A stretch of 64,000 nucleotides of DNA. It comes from Pseudomonas antarctica. Lineage in GTDB: Bacteria > Pseudomonadota > Gammaproteobacteria > Pseudomonadales > Pseudomonadaceae. The stretch spans positions 1 to 64,000 of the forward strand of contig NZ_UYXQ01000019.1 of the NCBI RefSeq assembly GCF_900624995.1, given 5' to 3'. Positions 54,197 through 63,118 of the stretch are shown in pieces (within the stretch, counting starts at the first letter, position 1; every line of letters starts with the position of its first letter). The position numbers were made by a program, and so were the translations under genes. Under the pieces are notes generated by a model that did not search any database, had not been told where the DNA came from, and saw only the letters and a program-made list of their open reading frames with translations.

Positions 54197-55659
54197 TGAA
54201 CACCCTCAACGGCTTGATTCCCTGCATTATTTCCGGTGGTTCGGGGACACGGCTATGGCCGGTATCACGGCAGAACATGCCCAAGCCGTTCATGCGCATG
54301 CGTGACGGCATGAGCCTGTTGCAAAAGACCTTCCAGCGCGCCGCGCGCCTGCCTGGTGTGGAAAGCGTGCTCACGGTGACCAACCGCGACCTGTTGTTTC
54401 GCACCCTGGATGACTACCGCGTGGTCAATAAAGCGCACTTGCCGTTGGACCTGTTGCTGGAGCCGTTCGGGCGCAACACAGCGGCGGCCATCGCGGTGGC
54501 GGCGCTGCATGTGCAGGAGCATTTCGGCGATCAGGCGCAACTGCTGGTAATGCCTGCCGACCACTTGATCAGCGATGAAACCGCGTTCGCCGCCGCTGTG
54601 ACTCAGGCCCGTGAGCTGGCCGAAGCCGGCTACCTGGTGACCTTCGGCATCCAGCCGGACCACGCGGAAACCGGCTTTGGTTACATCGAAAAAGGCGACG
54701 CCCTGGGCACCGGCTATCGGGTCAAACGCTTTGTCGAGAAACCCGACCTGGCCACCGCGCAAGGCTACCTCGACGGCGGTAAACACCTGTGGAACGCCGG
54801 CATGTTCTGCTTCAAGGCCAGCACCTTGGTGGACGAGCTCGCGGCCCATGCCAACGAGGTGTTGGCGGCCGCGAAAGCCGCGCTGGAACACAGCCAGAAC
54901 CTGCAGAATAAAACCTCGCGCCAGCGTGAACTGAGCGCTGAAGGCTTTGGCGCTGCGCCGGATATTTCCATCGACGTGGCGCTGATGGAGAAGTCCAAGC
55001 AAGTTGCCGTGGTGCCCTGCGACATCGGCTGGAGCGACATCGGTTCCTGGGAAGCCCTGCGCCAGCTCACCCCCAGCGACCCGCAGGGCAACCAGGTCAA
55101 TGGCGAAGCGATTTTGCACGACGTACACAACTGCTACATCGACTCGCCCAAGCGCGTGCTCGGCGCTGTCGGCGTGCGCGACCTGATCATTGTCGATACC
55201 CCTGACGCGCTGCTGATCGCCGACGCCCATCGCAGCCAGGATGTGCGCTACATCGTCGCCGAACTCAAGCGCCAGGACCATCCGGCGTACAGCCTGCACC
55301 GCACCGTCACCCGGCCGTGGGGCACCTACACGGTGCTGGAGGAAAGCAGCCGCTTCAAGATCAAGCGCATCGTGGTCAAGCCGCAGGCGTCGCTGTCGCT
55401 GCAGATGCACCACCACCGCAGCGAACACTGGGTGGTGGTCAGCGGCGCGGCGCAGATTACCAATGGCGAGCGCGAATTCCTGATCAACGCCAACGAGTCC
55501 ACCTACATCCCGGCCGGGCATAAACACCGCCTGACCAACCCCGGCATCATCGACCTGGTGATGATCGAGGTGCAGAGCGGCGAGTACCTGGGCGAAGACG
55601 ACATTGTGCGTTTTGACGACATCTACGGGCGTGCGCCCGCTGCCGACGTGAAAAAGTGA
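54196..55659 (+). CDS. pslB: Mannose-6-P isomerase / mannose-1-P guanylyltransferase PslB
   Basis: A 487-residue bifunctional enzyme making GDP-mannose. The N-terminal nucleotidyltransferase has IPCIISGGSGTRLWPVSRQN-MPKPF and MPADHLI, then FVEKPDLATA and WNAGMFCFKA. The C-terminal cupin (~380-480) has RPWGTYTVLEESSRFKIKRI and QMHHHRSEHWVVVSG. The true start is ATG 54196 with AGGAGG 7 bp upstream, overlapping pslA by 1 bp. Mannose is a main sugar of Psl. Confidence 0.94.
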   Translation: MNTLNGLIPCIISGGSGTRLWPVSRQNMPKPFMRMRDGMSLLQKTFQRAARLPGVESVLTVTNRDLLFRTLDDYRVVNKAHLPLDLLLEPFGRNTAAAIAVAALHVQEHFGDQAQLLVMPADHLISDETAFAAAVTQARELAEAGYLVTFGIQPDHAETGFGYIEKGDALGTGYRVKRFVEKPDLATAQGYLDGGKHLWNAGMFCFKASTLVDELAAHANEVLAAAKAALEHSQNLQNKTSRQRELSAEGFGAAPDISIDVALMEKSKQVAVVPCDIGWSDIGSWEALRQLTPSDPQGNQVNGEAILHDVHNCYIDSPKRVLGAVGVRDLIIVDTPDALLIADAHRSQDVRYIVAELKRQDHPAYSLHRTVTRPWGTYTVLEESSRFKIKRIVVKPQASLSLQMHHHRSEHWVVVSGAAQITNGEREFLINANESTYIPAGHKHRLTNPGIIDLVMIEVQSGEYLGEDDIVRFDDIYGRAPAADVKK

Positions 55660-55660
55660 T

Positions 55661-56572
55661 ATGCGTACCTCGTTGATCATCCCGACCCGCAACGCGTCCA
55701 GCCACCTGGCGCGATTGCTGCCCGCGCTGAAAATGCAGACGCTGCAACCGGACGAAATGCTGGTGGTCGACAGCGCCTCCAGCGATGACACCGTGGCGCG
55801 CTTTCGTGAGTTCGGCGCGCGGGTCGAGGTGATCGACGCGCGCGATTTCAACCACGGCGGCACACGGCGCTGGGCCAGCGAACACGTCAGCGGTGACGCG
55901 TTGATCGTGATGACCCAGGACGCGATCCCCGCCGACGCCGAGACGTTCGCCAATCTGCTTGACGAGCTGCAGCAAGACCCACTCATCGGCGTGGCGTACG
56001 GCCGCCAACTGCCGCACCCCGGAGCCGGTGTGTTGGGGGCGCAGTCACGGCACTTCAATTACCCGGAACACAGCCGTAGCAAACGCCTGGCTGATGCGCC
56101 GCAGCTTGGGATCAAGACCTGCTTCAGCTCCGACTCTTTCAGCGTCTACCGACGCAGCGCCTTGCAGGCCGTCGACGGCTTCCCCGACGATGTGATCGGC
56201 AGCGAAGACGCCTACGTGGCGGCGCGCCTGCTGCTCGACGGCTACACGGTGCGCTACGCCGCGTCGGCGCGGGTGTACCACTCCCACGATTACCGACTCA
56301 TGGATGAGTTTCACCGCTACTTCGACATTGGCGTGTTCTACGGTCGCGAGCCGTGGATTCGCCAGGCCTTTGGCGATGCTGGCGGTGAAGGTAAACGCTA
56401 TGTACTGGCTGAGCTCGCAGCATTGCGTGCAGCCGGTGCATTGCACCGCGTACCCGAAGTCCTGGTGCGCAGCGCGTTCAAGTTGCTCGGCTATCGGCTG
56501 GGCCATCTGGAACGCCGGCTCCCCATCGCCCTCAAGCGGCGCATCAGCATGTTCCCCGGTTATTGGAGGTGA
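55661..56572 (+). CDS. pslC: Glycosyltransferase family 2 PslC
   Basis: A 303-residue GT2 enzyme, probably a rhamnosyltransferase by similarity. The GT-A core has SLIIPTRNASSHLARLLPAL, MLVVDSASSDDT (nucleotide-binding acidic residues) and DARDFNHGGTRRWA, a motif of rhamnosyltransferases. FSSDSFSVYRR and GSEDAYVAARLLLDGYTVRY contain the catalytic base region. No membrane helix, so it works at the cytosolic face. It starts 1 bp after the pslB stop. Confidence 0.9.
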   Translation: MRTSLIIPTRNASSHLARLLPALKMQTLQPDEMLVVDSASSDDTVARFREFGARVEVIDARDFNHGGTRRWASEHVSGDALIVMTQDAIPADAETFANLLDELQQDPLIGVAYGRQLPHPGAGVLGAQSRHFNYPEHSRSKRLADAPQLGIKTCFSSDSFSVYRRSALQAVDGFPDDVIGSEDAYVAARLLLDGYTVRYAASARVYHSHDYRLMDEFHRYFDIGVFYGREPWIRQAFGDAGGEGKRYVLAELAALRAAGALHRVPEVLVRSAFKLLGYRLGHLERRLPIALKRRISMFPGYWR

Positions 56573-56577
56573 GCAGC

Positions 56578-57378
56578 ATGACCTACAGGAAGTCCCCCTT
56601 GATGAAAAAAACCGTGCTCCTCCTGGCCATGATGGCCTTGGCCGCTTGTAATACACCGGCACGCATTGTCCCGCCGGATGACCAGACCGTGGAGGACGGC
56701 AAACGCGCCCTCGACCAGCTTGCACAGCTACCGCCGGCGGTGGAACGCATCCGCATCGGTGACCAACTGCGTATCGTGCGCGATGCCGGGGAGATGCCGA
56801 CGCTGTCGGCGTTCAACGTCAGCACCATCTACGAGCTGACGCTGTACACCGTGCAGACCGACGGCAAGATCAACTACCCGTTCCTGGGGCCGATCCAGGT
56901 TGCCGGGCGCCAGCCATCGGAACTGGCCACCGAGCTTAGCAACAAGCTCGCGCCGGTGTACCGCGAGCCACGGGTGACGGTGAACATCAACCAGGCACCG
57001 GGCAATTCGGTGATCGTTGGCGGCGCGGTGAACAACCCGACCGCGGTGCAGCTCGGCACCGCCAACACCCTGGAGCAAGCCATTGTCGGCGCCGGCGGGG
57101 TTAACCCCTCGGGCAATGCCAGCATGGTGGCGCTGCTGCGCGAAGACGCCCAGGGCGCCTACCACGCCTACTTCCTGGACTTCAGCCAATACCTCAAGCC
57201 CGGCCCGAACGGGCGCAAACCGGTGCACCTGCAACGCGGTGACGTGGTGTTCGTGCCCAAATCCAATGTGGGCGAGCGCATCCAAGGGGTGGATACCTAC
57301 TTGAACCAACTGATCCCGTTCACCAAGTCCATTGGGGTTGGCTACAACTACACCCGAACCAGCGGCGGCAATAACTAA
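56578..57378 (+). CDS. pslD: Polysaccharide export lipoprotein PslD
   Basis: A 266-residue outer-membrane export protein of the Wza family (short form). The signal has lipobox ALAAC (Cys ~24) when started at ATG 56578, chosen for GGAGG upstream; ATG 56602 is an alternative. The poly-export domain spans ~60-140 (IRIGDQLRIVRDAGEM, DGKINYPFLGPIQVAGRQPS). A SLBB-type segment follows (NSVIVGGAVNNPTAVQLGTA), ending VVFVPKSNVGERIQGVDTYL. It likely forms the export channel with PslE. Confidence 0.92.
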   Translation: MTYRKSPLMKKTVLLLAMMALAACNTPARIVPPDDQTVEDGKRALDQLAQLPPAVERIRIGDQLRIVRDAGEMPTLSAFNVSTIYELTLYTVQTDGKINYPFLGPIQVAGRQPSELATELSNKLAPVYREPRVTVNINQAPGNSVIVGGAVNNPTAVQLGTANTLEQAIVGAGGVNPSGNASMVALLREDAQGAYHAYFLDFSQYLKPGPNGRKPVHLQRGDVVFVPKSNVGERIQGVDTYLNQLIPFTKSIGVGYNYTRTSGGNN

Positions 57379-57392
57379 AGGAGCGACATCCC

Positions 57393-59384
57393 ATGATCGA
57401 GATCCGTTCTTTTCGTGATCTTCTGCGTCTGTTCTTCATCTTCCGGCATGAGTTCAAACTGGCGGCCATCGCGGCGCTGGTGATTATTTTGCTGGGAGCA
57501 TTTTTGCTGCCGGCCAAGTACGAATCCACCGCGCGCCTGCTGGTCAAGCCGGGGCGCGATTCGACCTTACCGATCGAGATCAGCAACCGCCAGGCACTGG
57601 TTATGCCCAGCACCCAGCGTGACCCGATTGTCGACGAGGAGCGCCTGCTGACCGGGCGCCCGATCGTGCGCGCGGTGGCTGAGCATTACTTGGAAGTCAT
57701 CGACACACTGCCGCCACCGGAAGGGTTCTGGAAGCGCACCAAGTACTACGTCAAAAGCGGCATCGGTGCCGTGTTCGACGGCCTGCGTGTAGTGTTGGAA
57801 ACGGTGGGCATTATTGAAAAAACCACACCCGTGGAACGCCTGGCCGCGAGCCTGGAGAAGAACTTCGAAGTGAGCCACGTCGCCGGTTCCACCGTGATGG
57901 ATATCAGCTTCAAGTGGAGCGACCCGGAAATCGCCCAGGCGGTGGTCAAGAGTTGGGTCGAGACGTACATCATTGAACGCACGCAGGCGCTGGGCCGCAA
58001 GAGCCTCTACGCGTTCTATGAAGGCCAGGTCAACACCAGCGCGAATGAGATCAAGAGCTACAAGGAGCAAATCCTCAAGCACTTGAATGAGATCGGCGCA
58101 GCCAGCATCACCGATCGCCTGGAAGATTTGTCCGAGCGCATCAACGTGCTGCGCGGCGAGACGTTCAACACCACCCGCCTGATCGCCTCGTCCGACAGTG
58201 CCATCGACAGCACGCGCACCCAGCTCAAGACCCAGCCCAAGGAAGTGACCACGGTTCGCCAGATCGCACTGAACCCGCAGCAGCAAGACTTGCGTCGCCT
58301 GTTGAACCAGAAGCTGCTGGAAAAAGCCGACATGATGCGCACCTACACCGACAACGCGCCGCCGGTCAAAGCCCTGGACGCGTCAATCCGTGCCATGCAG
58401 GCCCAAGTCGCGAGTGAGAGCAATACGGTGCAAAGCTCGGAAAACCGGGCGCCGAACACCCTGGAAATCCACTTGCAACGCGTACTGCTGGATGAGTCGA
58501 GCAACAACCAGGCCTTGCGTACTCAACTGGTGCAACAACAGAAGCAACTGGTGAACCTCGAAGCGCAACGCAAGCAGGCCCTGGAGATTGAACCGGAGTT
58601 GGCGCGCCTTTCCCGCGAGCTGAGCGCCACCGAGCGCAACTACGCGCTGTATGTCGACAACCTGGAAAAGTCGCGCATCGACCGTGAGCTGGATAACAGC
58701 CAGATCAGCAACATCGCCGTGATCGAGGAAGCCACTCTGAACCCAGGCCGAATCTTCCCCAAAACCCTGGTGATGCTGGTGCTGGCGATTCCGTTTGCCA
58801 TCGTCGTCGGCCTGCTGGTGATCTACCTCTGCTACCTGCTGGACCAGCGCATTCACGACGGCGGCCTGGTGGAGCGCAAGTTCGGCCTGCCGCTGTGGAC
58901 CACCCTGCCCGAGTTGGATACCAGCACCGCCCAGGGCACCAACGCCTTCAATGCGAGCATTTACCGGCTGTACGGATTGCTGCAGTTGGACCGTGTTGCC
59001 GAGCAAGGCCTGACCCTCGGGCTGACCTCGGCGCGCCACGGCGAAGGCGTGACCTTTGTGGTGGAGCAACTGCGCCAGTTGCTGCAAGAAAACGGCATTA
59101 CTGTGCGGGTCGGCGGCGTCGAACCTGCGGCCCCAGGCGAAGTGGTGCTGCTGGATGCCTCGGCGCTGCTGGACAACCGTGACGCCTTTATCAACCTGCG
59201 CCGCGCCGACCTGATCGCCCTGGTGGTGGAAGCGCAAAAAAGCACCGTGCCGGTGGTGGAACACGCGCTGTCGATCCTCAATACCGCGTTCGGCAAAGTG
59301 GACGGCATCATCATCAACCGACGCAAATTCGAAGTGCCGGCCAAGGTGCTCAGAACCATCGCCAAATACCGAGGGGCGTTCTGA
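57393..59384 (+). CDS. pslE: Wzz/BY-kinase-like chain-length protein PslE
   Basis: A 663-residue inner-membrane protein. Helix 1 is at ~27-46, a long periplasmic Wzz domain with coiled coils runs at ~50-455 (FYEGQVNTSANEIKSYKEQI; QRKQALEIEPELARLSRELS), and helix 2 lies at ~465-485. The cytosolic C-terminal domain resembles a tyrosine autokinase (LGLTSARHGEGVTFVVEQLR), but its P-loop lacks the GKT/S. Kinase activity is therefore unlikely. It sets Psl chain length or couples synthesis to export. Its stop overlaps the pslF start (TGATG). Confidence 0.92.
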   Translation: MIEIRSFRDLLRLFFIFRHEFKLAAIAALVIILLGAFLLPAKYESTARLLVKPGRDSTLPIEISNRQALVMPSTQRDPIVDEERLLTGRPIVRAVAEHYLEVIDTLPPPEGFWKRTKYYVKSGIGAVFDGLRVVLETVGIIEKTTPVERLAASLEKNFEVSHVAGSTVMDISFKWSDPEIAQAVVKSWVETYIIERTQALGRKSLYAFYEGQVNTSANEIKSYKEQILKHLNEIGAASITDRLEDLSERINVLRGETFNTTRLIASSDSAIDSTRTQLKTQPKEVTTVRQIALNPQQQDLRRLLNQKLLEKADMMRTYTDNAPPVKALDASIRAMQAQVASESNTVQSSENRAPNTLEIHLQRVLLDESSNNQALRTQLVQQQKQLVNLEAQRKQALEIEPELARLSRELSATERNYALYVDNLEKSRIDRELDNSQISNIAVIEEATLNPGRIFPKTLVMLVLAIPFAIVVGLLVIYLCYLLDQRIHDGGLVERKFGLPLWTTLPELDTSTAQGTNAFNASIYRLYGLLQLDRVAEQGLTLGLTSARHGEGVTFVVEQLRQLLQENGITVRVGGVEPAAPGEVVLLDASALLDNRDAFINLRRADLIALVVEAQKSTVPVVEHALSILNTAFGKVDGIIINRRKFEVPAKVLRTIAKYRGAF

Positions 59385-60574
59385 TGCGCATCGCCCTGCT
59401 TGCCCCTTTGCCGCCGGAAAAAAACGGAATCGCCGATTACGCGAACCATTTCAAGACGGCCCTGGAGCAACTGGGCGTGACGGTGGCGACACCGTTGAGC
59501 GGTGTAGAAGGCAACAGCGCAGCCATCAAGCAAGCCATCGCCGCGTTCGACTGGCACAGCGTGGACCTGGTCCACGCCGAGCTAGGCGGCGGCCGATTGG
59601 GGGAGTTCCTGGCCCTGCGCGAATTGCGCAAGGCCTACCCCAACCTGCCGCTGACGGCCACCGTGCATGACCCGGAACGTCTGGTGTGGCGTCGCGAACA
59701 CCTGCCCTTTCCGCTGAACCTGCTGGAGCACTTTCCCAGCCCGCTGCCCCAGGCGGCGGTGGTAGTGGCCGACCCGCTGACGTTGCGCGAAGAACGCCAC
59801 GTCGCCCAAGGCCTGACGCGGCTGATCACCCTCACCCGCTTGGGTGCCGAGTGCCTCAGCCAACGCATGCAACTGCCAGCCGGCAAAGTCGCGGTCATCA
59901 ACCACGCCAACCTGGCCATTGCTACCGCGCCGTTACCCGCGCTGGCCACCTTGCACCTGCTGTATTTCGGGTTTATCTACCGTGGCAAAGGCATTGAAGA
60001 CCTGTTGCAGGCGCTGACCGATGTCTTTAAGCAAGCCCCCGAATTGCGTGACCGTGTGCGCCTGACCCTGGCCGGTGGCACTGCCGCCGAAATGGCATTC
60101 GGGGCGGGCGGCAACTACCTTGAACAGTTGAACAGCCAGATCGCCGAGCTTGGCCTGGCGGGCATTATCGACTGGCGGCTGAACCTGCCGGCCAGCGAGA
60201 TTGCGCAGACGATCCAGGCGCACCATGTGATGGTGCTGCCGTACCGCGAATCGAAAAAACTCGGCCTGCTGGGGCGCCAGCGTGGCACCAGCGGCGCGCT
60301 GTCCTGGGCCGCGGCGTGCGGGCGCGGGGCGATCACGTCCGATGCACGGGCGTTTGCCGAAGAAGTCGCCAGCGGCAACGGCGCGATCTATCCCCAAGGC
60401 GACGTGACGGCGCTGAGCGACCAACTGCTGCGCCTGGCGCGCACGCCGACATTGGCCCGCGACTGGGCCGAACGTGCCGGGGAAATTGGCCGCGAACGTC
60501 TGTGGCCGTTGACCGCGCAGCAGTTCAAGCAACTCTTTGAACAGGCGATTGCAGGAGACGCTTATGGCGCGTAA
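59384..60574 (+). CDS. pslF: Glycosyltransferase family 4 PslF
   Basis: A 396-residue GT-B enzyme. The N-domain opens RIALLAPLPPEKNGIADYAN; the C-domain has LLYFGFIYRGKGIEDLLQAL and VMVLPYRESKKLGLLGRQRG, then GTSGALSWAAACGRGAITSD, the acceptor/donor loops of GT4. It adds a sugar (glucose or mannose) to the Psl repeat unit. Length matches P. aeruginosa PslF (~395). It overlaps pslG by 11 bp. Confidence 0.91.
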   Translation: MRIALLAPLPPEKNGIADYANHFKTALEQLGVTVATPLSGVEGNSAAIKQAIAAFDWHSVDLVHAELGGGRLGEFLALRELRKAYPNLPLTATVHDPERLVWRREHLPFPLNLLEHFPSPLPQAAVVVADPLTLREERHVAQGLTRLITLTRLGAECLSQRMQLPAGKVAVINHANLAIATAPLPALATLHLLYFGFIYRGKGIEDLLQALTDVFKQAPELRDRVRLTLAGGTAAEMAFGAGGNYLEQLNSQIAELGLAGIIDWRLNLPASEIAQTIQAHHVMVLPYRESKKLGLLGRQRGTSGALSWAAACGRGAITSDARAFAEEVASGNGAIYPQGDVTALSDQLLRLARTPTLARDWAERAGEIGRERLWPLTAQQFKQLFEQAIAGDAYGA

Positions 60575-61892
60575 ACGGACTTATCTCGCCACCCTTGCGG
60601 TAATCGCGGCGCTCGGCCTCACCGCCTTTATGTGGGGGCGCCAGGCCGACGCCGAGAACCACGTGCTCAAGGGCAACAAGGTGGTGGTCTGGAAGGACTT
60701 CCTGGGGGTGAACGCGCAGTTTCTGTGGTTCAGCCCCACGCTTTATCAACGGCAGATAGACCGTCTCAAGGCCCTGGGCCTGGAATGGGTGCGCCTGGAT
60801 TTACACTGGGACCGGCTGGAGCCGGTAGAGAACCACTACCAGATCGCCACCCTGGATCAGTTAGTCGGCAACCTGCAAACCAACCAACTCAAGTCGGTGT
60901 TCTACCTGGTCGGCTCGGCGCCCTTCGCCACCACCGCGCCGACCGGTGCGCCGTATCAGGACCAATACCCGCCCAAAGACCCGAACGTGTTCGCCAATCG
61001 CATGGCGCTGTTGTCGCAGCGCTACCCCAGCGTGAATGCCTGGCAGGTGTGGAACGAACCTAACCTGCTCGGCTTCTGGCGTCCGGTGGCCGACCCTGCG
61101 GGTTATACCACCCTGCTGACCGCCACCGCAGGCGCACTGCGCGCGGTGGACGCGAACAAACCGGTGGTCGCTGCCGGCATGGCATTTTTCAGCGAAATGC
61201 CGAATGGCCAAACCATGTTCGACGCCCTTGGCGCGCTCGGTGTGGCCAGCCTGAACACGGTTATTTCCTACCACCCCTACACCCAACTGCCCGAAGGCAA
61301 CGCCCCGTCCAACTTGGACTTTATTGCCAAGACCACTGCGCTCAACCAGTCCCTGCGCAGCGCCGGCGTACAGACCCTGTGGAGCACCGAGTGGGGCTGG
61401 TCAACCTACCCCGGACCGAAAGACGCCCAGGACCTTATCACGCCGCAAGGCCAGGCCGACTACGTGGTGCGCCGTGTGGCGCTGATGAGCGCGATGGATT
61501 ACGACAAAATCTTCCTGTTCACCTTGAGTGACCTCGACCAGCGCGCCAGCGTGCGTGACCAGTTCTATGGTTTGCTCGACATCAATGCCAACCCCAAGCC
61601 GGTCTACACCGCCTTGAAGAACTTCCTCGACGTCAGCGGCCCGCAACTCACACCCGGCGACCCGCCCACGGCCGACCAATTGCCCGACGGCCTGTTCAGC
61701 ATCGGCTGGACCCGCGCCGATGGCCACAAGCTGTGGTTCTTCTGGTCGGCCGAAGGGGGTAACGCGCACTTACCTGATCTCGCCAGCGCCACCCTGTATG
61801 ACCCGCTGCGCGGCACACAAACCCCGGTGAGTGGCACCCATGGGCTGACCGTCCCGGTTAAGTCCAACCTGCAAATTCTGTTATGGGATTGA
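60564..61892 (+). CDS. pslG: Psl glycoside hydrolase PslG
   Basis: A 442-residue GH39-like endoglycosidase, the same length as P. aeruginosa PslG. A membrane anchor or uncleaved signal occupies ~6-26 (YLATLAVIAALGLTAFMWG). The TIM barrel carries the acid/base Glu165 in WQVWNEPNLLGFW and the nucleophile Glu276 in LWSTEWGWSTYP, at identical numbering to the P. aeruginosa enzyme. It cuts Psl in the periplasm and affects chain release. GGAGA lies before ATG 60564. Confidence 0.94.
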   Translation: MARKRTYLATLAVIAALGLTAFMWGRQADAENHVLKGNKVVVWKDFLGVNAQFLWFSPTLYQRQIDRLKALGLEWVRLDLHWDRLEPVENHYQIATLDQLVGNLQTNQLKSVFYLVGSAPFATTAPTGAPYQDQYPPKDPNVFANRMALLSQRYPSVNAWQVWNEPNLLGFWRPVADPAGYTTLLTATAGALRAVDANKPVVAAGMAFFSEMPNGQTMFDALGALGVASLNTVISYHPYTQLPEGNAPSNLDFIAKTTALNQSLRSAGVQTLWSTEWGWSTYPGPKDAQDLITPQGQADYVVRRVALMSAMDYDKIFLFTLSDLDQRASVRDQFYGLLDINANPKPVYTALKNFLDVSGPQLTPGDPPTADQLPDGLFSIGWTRADGHKLWFFWSAEGGNAHLPDLASATLYDPLRGTQTPVSGTHGLTVPVKSNLQILLWD

Positions 61893-61900
61893 AGCTCGCC

Positions 61901-63118
61901 ATGCGCATTTTATGGATCCTGCCCTACTCGCCCTGGCCCGCCACCAGTGGCGGTAAGACCCGCCAGTTCCATCTGCTGCGCAGCCTGGCCGCGCGCGGGC
62001 ATCGCATTACCTTGCTGCTGCATGACAAGCACCCGGTATCGTTGACCGATCGCCAGGTGCTGGAAGCCTTCCTCGAACAACTGATCGTGCTGCCGCGCCG
62101 CCCGCTGCGCAGCCTGAAAACCTTGGTGGCCGGTCTGTTTGCGCCCTACCCACTGCTGGCCAGCGTCAATGGCCTGTCGGGGGCGCTGCAGGACACCTTC
62201 AATCAATTGCTTAAAGAACATTGGGACGTGGTGCAGATCGAACACACCTACGCGTTCCAGCCGTACGAAGATGCTTTGTCGCGCAAATCCCAGCCGTTCG
62301 TATTGACCGAACACAACGTTGAATCCGCGCTGGGCGCGGCCACTTATGATCGCCTGCCACGCTGGGCGCTGCCGTTCATTCGCTACGATCAGTGGCGCTA
62401 CGCCCGTTGGGAACACCGCGTGATGCGCCAGGCGGCGCAGGTGGTCGCCGTCACCGACAACGACGCGCAGGTGCTGGCAACGATCGCCGGCAAACCGGTG
62501 TCGGTGGTGGTCAATGGCGTGGACTGCGATCACTTCGCAGCCGCCCATCCTGACCCGTCGACACGACGTGTAGTGTTCCTCGGCAACTATGAATACGCGC
62601 CCAACGTGGACGCCATCGAGTGGGCCCTGGATGAAATCCTGCCCAAGGTCTGGGAGCGCTGCCCCGCTGCGCGCATGAGCGTGTGCGGTTTTGGCATGCC
62701 CGGCAGTTGGCGTGAGCGTTGGAAAGACCCGCGCATTGAGTGGCAAGGGTTTGTGCCGAACCTGTTGAATTTGCAATCGAGCTGTTCGGTGTTTCTGGCG
62801 ACGTTGCGCCATGGCGGCGGTTCCAAATTGAAAGTGCTCGAAGCGCTGGCTGCCGGACTGCCCTTAGCGAGTACCGAGCAAGGCGTGTCAGGCCTGGACC
62901 TGATCGAAGGCCTGGACTACCTCGGCGGGCAAACCGCTGACAGCCTGGCGGACGCCGTCGTGCGCTTACTGCAATTCCCCGAGGCCGCCGCGCCCATGGG
63001 CGAAGCCGGTCGCGCCTATGTGCGCCGCGCCCATGATTGGCGTGTCGCGGCCAGCCAGCTCGAGCAGGTGTATGCGACGCTCGCGCCGCTCAATCAAAAG
63101 GAGCCTGCATGCGTATAG
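61901..63118 (+). CDS. pslH: Glycosyltransferase family 4 PslH
   Basis: A 405-residue GT-B enzyme. It opens MRILWILPYSPWPATSGGKT; QIEHTYAF, VLTEHNVES, VVFLGNYEYAPNVDAIEWAL and LRHGGGSKLKVLEALAAGLP are the GT4 landmarks (donor-binding E-x7-E region). The start ATG 61901 is chosen by homology; another ATG at 61883 lies inside pslG. It overlaps pslI by 10 bp. Confidence 0.91.
   Translation: MRILWILPYSPWPATSGGKTRQFHLLRSLAARGHRITLLLHDKHPVSLTDRQVLEAFLEQLIVLPRRPLRSLKTLVAGLFAPYPLLASVNGLSGALQDTFNQLLKEHWDVVQIEHTYAFQPYEDALSRKSQPFVLTEHNVESALGAATYDRLPRWALPFIRYDQWRYARWEHRVMRQAAQVVAVTDNDAQVLATIAGKPVSVVVNGVDCDHFAAAHPDPSTRRVVFLGNYEYAPNVDAIEWALDEILPKVWERCPAARMSVCGFGMPGSWRERWKDPRIEWQGFVPNLLNLQSSCSVFLATLRHGGGSKLKVLEALAAGLPLASTEQGVSGLDLIEGLDYLGGQTADSLADAVVRLLQFPEAAAPMGEAGRAYVRRAHDWRVAASQLEQVYATLAPLNQKEPACV

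Noticed and set aside
57393..59384. Active bacterial tyrosine kinase in PslE
   Set aside because: The nucleotide-binding loop lacks the Walker A Gly-Lys-Ser/Thr, and there is no C-terminal tyrosine cluster.
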